A model generated the notes under the pieces. That model did not search any database and was not told the origin of the DNA. It saw only the letters and a program-made list of their open reading frames with translations. Below are positions 42,307 through 54,300 of a DNA stretch of 64,000 nucleotides, piece by piece. Within the stretch, counting starts at the first letter, position 1, and every line of letters starts with the position of its first letter. This DNA is from Lepus europaeus (Eukaryota > Chordata > Mammalia > Lagomorpha > Leporidae), in assembly GCF_033115175.1 (NCBI RefSeq), contig NC_084836.1:66321297-66385296 (forward strand). The letters run 5' to 3'. The translations under genes and the position numbers were made by a program.

Positions 42307-45300
42307 CTGCAGAGACAAGGGCAGCGTTGAGGGGGGTTGGGATCTCCTTCCCCCCCACTTGCCTTCCCTGTCCTTAGAAGAAGGGGGAACAGAAAATCCC
42401 CAAGGGTAGAGGAATGGAAAGAAGCTCTCTAAGGCCCTAGAGGGTTGTCAGTTTGGGAAATTCCAACAAATTTCAAATCCACTGCGGGGATGAAGACAGA
42501 AGAGGTATATACCTGGGAGGAAAGAAAACTGGGGGTTACTGGACACACACTAAAAAGGGGGAGTCTCACAACCAGAGGGATTCTTGGCGAGACCCTTCCC
42601 CCACCCCCATCAGGTAGACAATCTATCTGCAGTCAAGGTAGCAGGACAGATCTGCAAAACCTGCACATTCTGGAATACGCAGTTCCAGCTTAGGCCTCAT
42701 TTGCATAATAAGAGAGAGAGTGTGTGCGCACACACAGACCATCTGCTTAAGGCAAGCCTCTGCTGGAGAATAAATCACAGAAAGGCATCGGGCAGGGAGG
42801 GTGTGAAGGGTGCAGAGCACGGCTGACAGCTACCACTCACAGGAAACTGGGAGAGGACTTGGGGGTGGGGTAGGAAGCATGGGCTGCAGGGTCTCAGTTC
42901 TCTGGAATGAGAGGAAGCCAAGGACGCTCTGTCTTCCATCTCTAGTCTCCTTCAGACTTGGGGGTGGGGTGGAGGACTGTTCTAGCCTCTGCAGGGACCC
43001 AGTCTGTCCGGAGAGGGAGTAGGGAGAGAGTCATACCTGAGACACGGTCTGCTCCGTCAGGGGGACATCTTCGCCCTGTGGCACAGAGAGACGCATTTAG
43101 TGTGGCAGGACGCTGGGGGACGACCTGACCGGAGGCTTCCAGTGGACATGGAAGAGTGCTCCTTTCCACTGAAGCGAAGGGCTAATGCCCTGAACTTCCA
43201 GGGCCTCCTGGGGATGACTGCAGCCATGGTTTTACTTGGCCAGGAGGGACCATGAACACGGAAGGGTCATTCCATCCATCCTCTGTTTCAAGGCAGGAAG
43301 ACTTCTTAAAAAGATTTATTCCATTCCGAGTAATCAGCAGGTTATGTGATCCTCAACTCCCGCAACTTGGGGGTGGGGAACCTGATTCCCTAGTCCAAGA
43401 AGACCTTCCCTGAATATCAATATCGCCAGGGAAAGGATGAGGGGGAGCCAGGGGCAGTTTAATGGATCCCGCAAGGCCTGATGGGTAACGACAGCATGTT
43501 AATTTGAAGAAATAAACTGCTGCAGCAGCAGCCTGAGCAGGGGAAGGGGGAAGGGGTGGGGGCCCCTCTCTCTTGCCATATAGAGACATATGTTAGAGGA
43601 GAAGATTAAACTATGCAAATGGAGCCCACGGCAGTTAAGGGAGAAGATTTCCCATTACCCGGCACTGTCGGCTCTCACTGTGTGGAGGTCAGAGCCAGGA
43701 CAGCCTGCGAATGGGGAGATCTCTGCTCAGACCTCTCTCTACCTACATCTTGCTGCGGGGCTCCCTCTGCACCCACCCTTATCTCCACCGAAGGATTCAA
43801 AGCCTCCTGTGGTCAACTCAGAGGCCCCTTTCTGATACCTCTAGCGCCAAAGGGGAATGAGGTTCTGGCAGGTAAGGATGCTCCTGATACAGAGGGATCA
43901 TCCTTAGTTACGTAAGTCTTTAAAAGACAAGACAAGACACTCCTCCGCCTCCAGTGACTGGATCCAGCCCCACAGAGGGAAGAAGCCAAACTTAATTCCT
44001 TCACAGTTTCAGAACCTAGACTATCACAGTTTCTTTTACTCCCTCGTTCATTCAGTAAGTGTGTATTAACCATCCACTTTGTGCAAAGACTGTGGGAACT
44101 GCTGGGCATCAGGAGAGAAATCGGTTCCTCCTGCTTCTCCTCTTTGGCACAGAAGGAAAGGGAAGAAGAAGGTTGTAGGATTCTACAGGGCAGCCCTGGA
44201 CACGTTCAGCAGCTGAAGGGCGTCTGTGAGGAGCTGGGGCGGCCCAGGGAAACAATTCCTGCTTACCCGTAATGCCACCCGGTGTGCCACCTGCTGGGGA
44301 TCACTCTCCAGGATCACTCTACAAAGACAAAGAAAGCTCATGGTTTGCTCCGTCTTGATGGATCAACTTCGGGTGGGGACAGGACCTGTGGCCACTCAGC
44401 TCACTTACCCTAGCACTCAGGACGTGACCCACCCCTTCACCCCAGAGTCAGGTGGGTCAGAACACTCACCCTCCATCTACAATTTCATCCACAGCCAAGA
44501 AGAGTCCCTCCATGTTCTCCAGCAGAGCTCGCTTCTCCACGTTCTTCCTGTGTCCCCGAGAGAAGAGAAAAACAAGCCTGTGTGTGAAAGGAATCCTAGG
44601 ACACTGTTTCAATTCGAGATTCTAAACTAGACAAGTAAAAATATCTGCTCAAGCTACCCGGACACAGTAAATAAAGTAAAGAACTCCAGGCCGGCGCCAT
44701 GGCTTAACAGGCTAATCTTCCGCCCTGCGGCGCCAGCACACCGGGTTCTAGTTCTGCTTGGGGCGCCGGATTCTATCCCGGTTGCCCCTCTTCCAGGCCA
44801 GCTCTCTGCTGTGGCCCGGGAGTGCAGTGGAGGATGGCCCAAGTGCTTGGGCCCTGCACCCCATGGGAGACCAGGAGAAGCTCCTGGCTCCTGCCTTCGG
44901 ATCAGCGAGCTGCGCTGGCCGCAGCAGCCATTGGAGGGTGAACCAACGGCAAAAAGGAAGACCTTTCTCTCTGTCTCTCTCTCTCTCACTGTCCACTCTG
45001 CCTGTAAAAAAAAAAAAAAAAAAAAAGTAAAGAACTCCAAACCCCTTCCTACTCTGATTTGCTGAGGATCAGGAAGGCCAGGAAAGAGATTCTAATAACA
45101 CAGTTTCTGAGTATTCAGGGTTGATTATCCAGAGCTATCATCTCTTTCCTGCTTGCCACAACGCTTCTCATGATGTTGCTCATAAACACTGACATTAGTG
45201 GGTGGAGAAAAGGAGTAAACAGAGCTAAAACTCAATCTGGAGGTGGCAGGAGGTGGGAGGGCTTGCGCTCAGTCTGACAAACCTCCTAAGCCTCTCTGTG

Positions 45301-48300
45301 CCCCTCCCTGTACCGCACCAGTTCTGCTCAGGCCCTGAAAAGACGCCCAAAGCGGGGGGCTGGGGACTGCCAGGGTACACATCCAACAGCCTTGGGTCCG
45401 GTGGTTAGTGCGCGTGACCTGTCACGTCGTCGGGTTGACTCTTTCACTACACTACCCTACATGGAGTCTATGCATTCACCTGGCTCCGAAATAAATCAGC
45501 CCCTTCCTGAGGAAACCTGAGCCATTTGCCCCGCTGATTTTGCTGGCTGAGGGCGCCTGCTGTTCTGCTCTGGATGGTTGTCTGGACTTGGTTCACTTGG
45601 GAGCTGACGGGCAATGAAATGCAGAGCCTTGGATGTTTCCAGGAAAAGATCTTATATCTCTTGCATTGCCCCTCCATGCGGAGAGGAGAGGGCAGCAGAG
45701 GGGGGAAGGGAGGAGCGGGTAAGTAGCACATTCTTCCTGTTGTCTGGAAGGGAAAACTCAGGACGACGAGACAGACACTGGCAGTATGGCTTCCACTCCC
45801 GGTACCGATGTTTCATTGGGGTACCTCCTTAGGCTTGCCCTTCCCTACTGAGTTCGAGAATGAAACTCAGGAAAAAAAAAAAAAAATAAAGAAGAAGAAA
45901 AAAAGAAACTCAGGAAAACACCTCAAGGCGCTGAGAACTCAGGCAGAGCCAACTGGGAATTACAAGGGCGGACACAGCAGTGAAGATGCTGTTCCCCCTC
46001 CCCCCATCTCCTTCCTTAATGGGAAATCACAGCATGGGAAGGACACGCTCCATCCAGTCTTCCCCATCGGTGTGGACCGCCCTGACACAGTGAGCCGAAA
46101 TCAAGCCCCTGGAGCCGCTCCTGATCCCCTAGAAATCCCTGGGCCTCAAAAACAGTTACCCTCTCTCTCAACCCGCACCAACCATGCCCTGCTCACCTCA
46201 GCATCTGGCTCAGTGAATCGAAGAGGCAGTTCAGGACAGCCATGAGCATCAGCTATTGGGAGACAGACAGACAGAAGGCTAAGAACCCTGGAAGCTGCTA
46301 CATAAAAACAAAACCCTCCAATTCAAGAAGCATCCAAAGACACAGGCTCTCCCAAGGGCCCAAAACCTTAAGTTGGACGTGAGAGCAAAGCAGGAAGAGG
46401 ATCTGTGGTTTCTCACGGACAAACTCTGCCACATGGTCCCACACTGCAAGGCCTCTTTCAGCCAGAAGTTTCCTGTAATAGCCTCTACACGTCTTCAGCA
46501 ACTGTATTGGTGTGACCTGATGTCTGAGGTAGAGGAGTCATTAACCACGCCATAACACAGGTCAAACAAAGGCTGCAGTTAGTGGAAAGAGAATGGGCTT
46601 TTGAGTCAGACAGACTTAAAAACAAACAAACAAAAAAAAACACGTAACTTCAATCCACAGAAGCTACAAGTTTTAAACAACAAAGTACCTTACAAAGCAC
46701 TTATGGCAATAAGAAGTCGGAGCCAGCGCTGTGGCGTAGCAGGTAAAGTGGCGCCGGCATCCCATATGGGCGCCGGTTCGAGTCTTGGCTGCTCCACTTC
46801 CCATCCAGCTCTCTCTATGGCCTGGGCAAGCAGTAAAATATGGCCCAAATGTTTGGGCCCCTGCACCCACATGGGAGACCCAGAAGAAGCTCTTGGCTCC
46901 TGGCTTCGGATTGGTGCAGCTCCAGCCATTGCAGCCAATTGGGGCGTGAACCAGTGGATGGAATAGCACTCACTCTGCCTCTCCTCTCTCTGTGTAACTC
47001 TGACTTTCAAATAAATAAATAAATCTTTAAAAAAAAAAGAAGTCAGCAAGAGCTGGTCCTCTCAAATTTTCGCTTTTGCCTCAAATTACCTGGGGGCTTA
47101 GTTTTGCTCGTCTACTCTCCTGCAAGTCCACAGTATCTGAGGCAAATAGCTCCTCCTGCAACCAGGAAGCAGTGAGGACTACACCCGTGGTCTTCTCAGG
47201 CACCCCACTCAGATTGGATGGCTTCAACATGACTCAGGGCGTCAGCAAACTGGCCCAAACTCAGTGAGGTATGAACCCTTTACACAGCACCAGTATCCCC
47301 CAACTCTCCTCCCTCCCCTCGACCACACCCTAGAAACCCAGTTTAAAAACACTACCCAGGGAAGGGTATTCAACAGTACATGGTGTCTTCTACTTCCAGG
47401 AAAACTTCCTTTCTGGGTAGAAGCACTTGCTGGGTTATTATGAGGCTGGCAGGGAGTCTCTGCCGACTGTATCGGCCCAGCCTGAAGCCAGAGACCTGGC
47501 TCTCCTAAGCTCCAAACCAGCGGCCATGTCTTGCCTGTGGCTTAGGAAGTACAATGAGTGATACCAGAGAGGGGTGGGGATTCTCACCTCGTTCTCATAG
47601 GAGCTGCCAATCACGTAGAAATAGAGGTCGATACTGCTTTTGTACACCACCGTCAGGCCTTCTAAGAGGGCAATCTCACCTGGAGGGAGAAAGGTGGCCT
47701 GAGAGAAGGAGCCGTAGGCCAGGCAAGGCAGGTTAGCGTGACCTCCAAAAGCTGAAGCGGATCTGCTCTTTTTGAGGGGGTAGCAGAAGAGAAGTACAGA
47801 GGTGGAGGAGTCTAAATGTGTCTTCTCCTGTACCCACACCCCCCTCCGCCCACTACACTTGTATATGAGACAGGATACTAGTCGATCCTTCGGAGGTGAA
47901 AATGCAGAGCGGTCACCTTTACAGACTTCCATTTACCTGCCCTAATGGATGCGGTACAATAAGCAGAGCTGCAGTTAAATTTGTCAAGTGAGGCTCATAA
48001 ATCCAGGGACTAGACAGGTAGCTAACAGCCAACCTTCCAGCACGGTATTCCCGCGTGAGGTACACTCACCTCCCCATTACATTTCTGAAGAGTTTATTAT
48101 ATGAGGGGAGGAGGAAAAAAAAGAGAGAAAGGAGGCAGAGCCATTTTATCCTTTCTCTGCAGTCCTACCGCCACCCCTTCCCACACGGCTCCCCCCAACA
48201 CAGGGAGCAGTGAGTGGATGACCTACTGTCAGTCCGATGGGTCTTGTTGAAAATGTTCTTCTCAAAGGCCTTTTGCTCCTTGGCACTGGGGTAGGTGTCG

Positions 48301-51300
48301 TCATAGTACTGCTCAGAGAGAAGGGACACAGGCTGGGGTCACCAGAGCAGGGAGCCAGAATGATCAGTGACTGTGTTCCGCCCTGGGATCTTGGCTTTCT
48401 TTCCTTCAAGGCACAGGGCAAGGGAGATACACTGACATGGAGAAGAAAGACTGCAGGAGCAGGGAGTGGGCAGTGAGTAATCAAACCTAAAACATGGAAA
48501 GGAGTTGCTATAAGCAACCTCACTTCACACTGTGAAGGCTGTCTGAGAGCGGAGGCCTGCCAGCCCTGGGAGGAGGCTCTGCTCCTGCCTGCACTCTACA
48601 AGAGCTCTCCCAAGACCACTCACATCAAGCCCTTCCTAGGAGCTTGGCCATGTCGGGGAGCAGTGCCAGAACACTGCCTTCAGACCCTTGCCCACCGTAT
48701 GAAGCCGAGGAATGGGCAAAGGCTGTAAAAACCTCCTCAAAGAAAGGCGACTCGACCCTCTGAGCTTTCTTTCCTGCAAATGGAAAGGAGCCAGAGGCAA
48801 TGGAGCACATCACTGAGCCGACTCCCAGGCTCTCCCTGGCAAGGGGGCGGAGATGCAGGCTGCTAAATCGCTGTGCTCTTCAGGGGCTAATCCGTCGCAG
48901 TCAGCTGAAGACCTATGACAGGTCTGGCATTTAGTAACTGGATAACTGTTTCAAAAGGTGTCCTGCATAGTTACATCCAATTACAGGGAGGAACAGCTGG
49001 TGAATTCTAAACTAATCTCTACCTGCTGATTGATTTATGCTACACTCGCCCAGAGTTAATACACTGGGGACCGAAGAAATTTCGACAGGAGGGGGAGGAC
49101 ACGGAGGGAGAGGAGAGGGGTGTCCTTCCTCCTCTCTTTCAACAGATCCAAAGTTGGAAACAGGCCGGGGCAGTCAGGAGGTAACGCGCTTGGCGATGAC
49201 TGCAGACATACACAGGGCTGGAATTGCTGGAATTGCAGAAGTCCCTGGAAAAACCCAAGCGAAAAGGTAGAAGGGAAGGGGCCAGGGGTGATGGACACGG
49301 GTTGGCTGCTTCTAACAGTCAGCTGCGGCTTTGTTCAGGAACCCAGGCTCCACAACTGTTCCTGCCCTGATGCTGTGACAAAGGAGGTCACAGTCTGTAA
49401 GTCTTTGCTTTGTTCCCAAACTAATTGGAAAGAGAATCTCACCTTGGCAAAAAGTCGATCTCCATCATTGTCCAGAATCAGGATGGCTTTGACAGTATAC
49501 AGGGAGGGTTCCTGAAGAGATAGGAACACACCTTCAGTCCCGACAGCCCCACCGCCACTGGCAACCCATACCCCCCCCCCCAGTCCCTCTGGGGTTACAA
49601 GGGACACCTGACTGCCTCTGTATGCCCCCCTGCCCCAGCATGGCTACATTTCCACTTTTCCCACGGAGAATGACTACTGGTGAGTGAACTGAATTGAAGG
49701 AGGGGCATTTCAACACAGGCCTCCTCAGCAGCTCAGAGCAGCAGTTTCTGACTCACAGAGGGCTTCATCAAGGTGGGTCCTGCTGTTATTGCCCAATGTT
49801 ATAGTACAGTTATTTTCCAAATTACTCTCCTTCCCTGGTCTCCCATGCACAGGTGGCTATGGAATGTGACCAGATTAATTAATAGGCACTGCACGAGACC
49901 ATTTGGAAATAGAGTTGAATGCCCTGGTACACTTGAAAGTTTCTGCAGTCCCAATGCAGTGGCAATGCAGAGGCATAAAACAAGCCTTCCCTAACCCACC
50001 CACGCACGGAGTACAGAGAAATGAGCATTTGTGTGTGCTCGCACACACAGGCACACTGGCTCGGAGTGCACCCCAGTGAGACAGCCGTTTTCCAAAAACT
50101 CCCGTGACAGCCGATTCCTCCACGAACAACTGCCACTAAATTTACTAGGACAAAACCAACCTAAACCAGGGGTAGTTCAGAAGTAGTGAGAGAAGAAGAT
50201 CTGAAAGACACTCTGGGGCCTGGAGACAGTGAGCAGGAAAACATTTTCTTTCACCAACAAGAACCAAATCTAAGATGCTGGCTCCCTCAGGGGAACCACA
50301 GCCTCAGCCTTCCTGGTCACAGGCAAAAACTCCTGTCTCCCACTGCAAGCTTCTCACTCCACAGATGCTGGGCTGCCTGCTGCTCTCCCTCCAGCCCTGG
50401 ACCGAGGGCACGACCTAGTTCAGGGGCGGGAGGCAGTGCTTCGAGGGTGGAAGGGCTTGCAGCCTGCGTTCCTTCACTTTCCTTACCGCTGAAATACATC
50501 CCTGTGCCATGAGACTAGGCTATTGCTTTGCTCCCTCTCCCCTGGCTTGCCTTAGGGAACCCGGAGCCCACACGAGGGCCAGACGTGTTCTCTGAGCGTG
50601 TGTTTAACAAAGACCCAAGACTGAGGAGGGAAAAAAAAATCACTGCCAAGGATCCAGAAACTACAAGCTCTACACGTGTAAACTGTTCATGAAGCCACAA
50701 AAAGCTTATGGTTCCATGGAAAAACCTGGCTTCAGGAGGGGGAGGGGGAACTCCACATCTGAGCAAAGGAAACCTGTTCTTCTGACGACAACAAGGCGAT
50801 GGCAAATGTTAAGATTTCCCCACTTGAATTCTAGAGGACAGCCATTTTTGTGTTTTGTATATTGATTTACCCTAGGCGTCCAGGACAATGCCTAACATGG
50901 ACTAAATGTTCAGTACTTGTTAAATAATTAAGAGAATAAAGGAAGTTTGAGAATAAAGTAAAAAATTTTTATGCAGTAAGCATCTAGGGGACCTCTTATA
51001 AAATTAGACTCCCACATAAGTAGATTTTCTGGTGTGCCATTTTGGGGGATATTACATTTTGGGGGATATTTATCTCTCCTCTGATAAATACTTTGAAATG
51101 CCCATCCTGTATACTTTTTTAAGATTTATTTATCTGAAAGGCAGAGTGATAGACAGAGATCAGTCTTCCATCTGCTGGTTCATTCCCCAAATGCCTGGCT
51201 AGGCCAAGCTAAAGCCAGGAGCCAGGAACTCAAATCGGGTCTCTAATGTGGCTAGCAGAAACCCAAGTACTTGGGCCATCATCTGCTGCCTCCCCCATGC

Positions 51301-54300
51301 GTTGGTAGGAAGCTGGATTTGGAAGCAGTCAGGACTGGAACCAGGCACTCAGATCGGGATGTGGGCATCCCAAGCAGTGGCTTACCCTACTGTGCCACAA
51401 GGCCGTACAGCAGGCTCAGTTCTACAGCAGCCTGGATTCTCAATTTACCAAAAAGGAACAGCAATAATTTTTTTAATTAATGGAAAAAAAATCAAAATGG
51501 AAGGAAATTTCGAAGAAATAAGTGGGGTCGATGTTGTGACACAGTGGGTTAAGTGGAAGTCTGTGATGCCAGGATCCCATGTTGTAGTACAGGATTGAGT
51601 CCTGGCTGCTCTGCTTCTGATCCAGCTCCCTGCTAATGTGCCTGGCAGAGCAGTGGATGACAGCCCAACTGGCTGGGCCCCTGTCATCCATGTGGGAGAC
51701 GCAGATGGAACTCCTGGCTTCAGCCTGGCCCTGATCTAGCTGTTGCAGCCGTTTGGAGAATGAACTGGGTATGGAGGATGTTGCTTTGCCTTCCAAATTA
51801 ATAAGTAAATCTTTAAATAATAATAAAAAGAATAACTTTTCCTAGAGCTTTTTCCCTGGAAATCTTTGGCTTTGTCACTCTACCCACATTCAAAGCAACC
51901 TTAGAAAGCTGTCTGTTGGCTTAAACTGGGCCACTAAGCTGGCACAGGCAACTGGTTCTTGCAGCCACAGAGTCTGGCATCCCTAGAAGGAACAGGAACC
52001 CAAAGAAAAGCAAAGCCCCAGTGGCCCTTAGCCAGCTGGGAGAGTGAGACATCCTTTGTGGCCAACAGGCCCTGAGTACCCAAGCAGCCATGCTGGCAGA
52101 AAGAGACACATCCCTGCTTCCCTGCTGCTGCTCCTCCTCCTGCTGCTTTCCTTCAGTTTCCCAGAAGACGCCATGTAAGAAGCCCCCAAAACAGAAACGC
52201 TGCATCTTCCTGAGAAAGATAAAAGGCAGGCTAAGGAAGGTGAGGCGGAAGACTGGATTTGACTGAAAGAGGAGAGGCCGCATTACCAAAAACGCCGGGC
52301 ACTGCCAACTTGCAAAGGAAGGACCACGCCAAGCAAAGCTGCGAAGTTAAGCGAGGGCTTAAACACTGCTTTCCTTCTCCATCCTGCTACAGCCACGGCC
52401 AACAGCGTCTCCTTGACTGCTCCTGCCACCTCCTGACTGCAGCTGGTTCCACTGCGGCCTGGGGCCCCGCCTCTCTAGAGTGCTGAAGGCCGGGACTTCC
52501 CCTCGAGCCACAAAACCAGCCAGTTTAAAGGTCCCAGAAGCCATTACTGGTCATGTAATTTCATTTTAAGTTTTTGCAAAGGGCAACTTTATAAATAACT
52601 CCAGTTACTGGGAAAAAAAAAAATAGTAGGTTTCCTGGACATTAGACCAGGCGTGACCCTGTTACATATTAAATGCTGGTTGTTGAGAAAGACCCTAGAA
52701 GCTTCGGTCCACGTTAAAGTCTATTCTTCCCTCCCAAAATGGGTAGCTGCTAGAAAGCTTTCGAGACAAAGTTCTGTGATGCACTGACTTTCAGAGAGCC
52801 ACAGCCTGAGTGTATAACAGAACTTCACCTCAAATGCTAATGGTGCCTAGAAATGATGTATAGGCAGGCTGCTTCGTGGGAGGCTGGGTGGCTTGGATAG
52901 ATTCTCATGTCTGTTTTTATTGTCAAGAAAAGTAGAACATGCTCCTCAGGACAGCTGAAACATCATCAAACAAGCAAGCAGGCGGCTGCAAGGGAGCCTT
53001 TGATCTCAACCAGGGGCTTCTGAAGCCTGGTGAAAAACATCAACAGCGTGTAGAACCCCTCCCCCCTCACACACAGAAACACAGGGGAAGAGTCACTCCT
53101 AGTGCTGCCCCCTGTGGGCCTTCTGGGTGGCCTGCAGCTTCCTCGGGATTCTCATTAGCAGAAGTATTCAAAAGGCAGCTCTGGGTAAAAGCTCTCGGTT
53201 ATGTCTTGAAAGTCAAACTAGTAGAGATGGGCTCTGAAAGAAACAGTGAATTCAGTCTGTTCACAAAGTACGCAGAACACTCTGGGGTGAAATTTTGCCA
53301 CGCCACCAGAAACCTTGGGGGATAATGTTTGAAGCAGGTAGACAGGATATTTGGGAGCTATGATTAATTATTTGATTCTTTCAGTGGGAACAAAACCAAG
53401 AAGCCTTTATGGAATTAGAGAATACGATCTACAGAGCTGAAAGAACACAAGAGCGAGATTCCTGGAAAGTTCTTCATTCCCTACTTAAAAAGAAATCCTG
53501 AGGGCCATCCCAGTGAGGGTACCCCGGCTTGTGAATGGGTCGCAGAAGCTGCATCAAGATGCTCTTCTCTCAATCCTATTTATAAAGTAAAACCAAGACA
53601 GTAAAAACTAGAAGGAGGAATTCCTAGACTCCACATGGCTAAGCAGGTGTTTTTTACTCCCTGACTCTGTGCCAACATTTTAAAAATTAGAGGCTCCTGT
53701 GGAGTTAAGAGCTCTAATTTGCCAGCCATAAACCCATGAACTTCATGATGGAGAAGGAAAAAAAAAAAGTAGTAACTAAAGGCTTTAACAAGAAAGAACA
53801 GTTTCCACCAGCCAGATTAGAGTCAAGCACAGCTCAGAGAAGACTAGGAGCCACCGGTAGTACACATTCCCCAGCAGACATTAGAGCAGATATCGATTAT
53901 GAGGAGGAAATAGCATGTGTCTCAGGAAGAACCGATGGCAGGAGACACCCAGAAAGACAATCTTCCTTTCCAGCACAGACACAAAACCCAGAGAGCACAG
54001 CGGCCAAGAGCTCGGACATTACAGAAGATGTCTCTGAACTCCGGCATTAGCCATTAACTCATGCTCTCCCTTTCTCCAAGATTCAGCCTCCTCATCAGAG
54101 AAATGAGAGGCTTGACCTAGATCAGTGAAGGTTAATACCTTTTTTGAGTTACAGCAGACCCCGCTGATAAGCTGATGAGATCTATGGACCTTGTTCCCTG
54201 CAAAATACACATTCTCAAATTTTTATGATTTTATGAGTTCAAAGAGTCTGGTTTAGAATTAAATGAGTTTCTCTCCTGAAGATAAAAAGATGGTATGGAG

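Noticed and set aside
53736-54050. 104-codon frame starting [12 protein letters not shown] in COPZ1 intron 1
   Set aside because: No conserved domain, no splice or promoter support, and it runs into a MIR-like piece.
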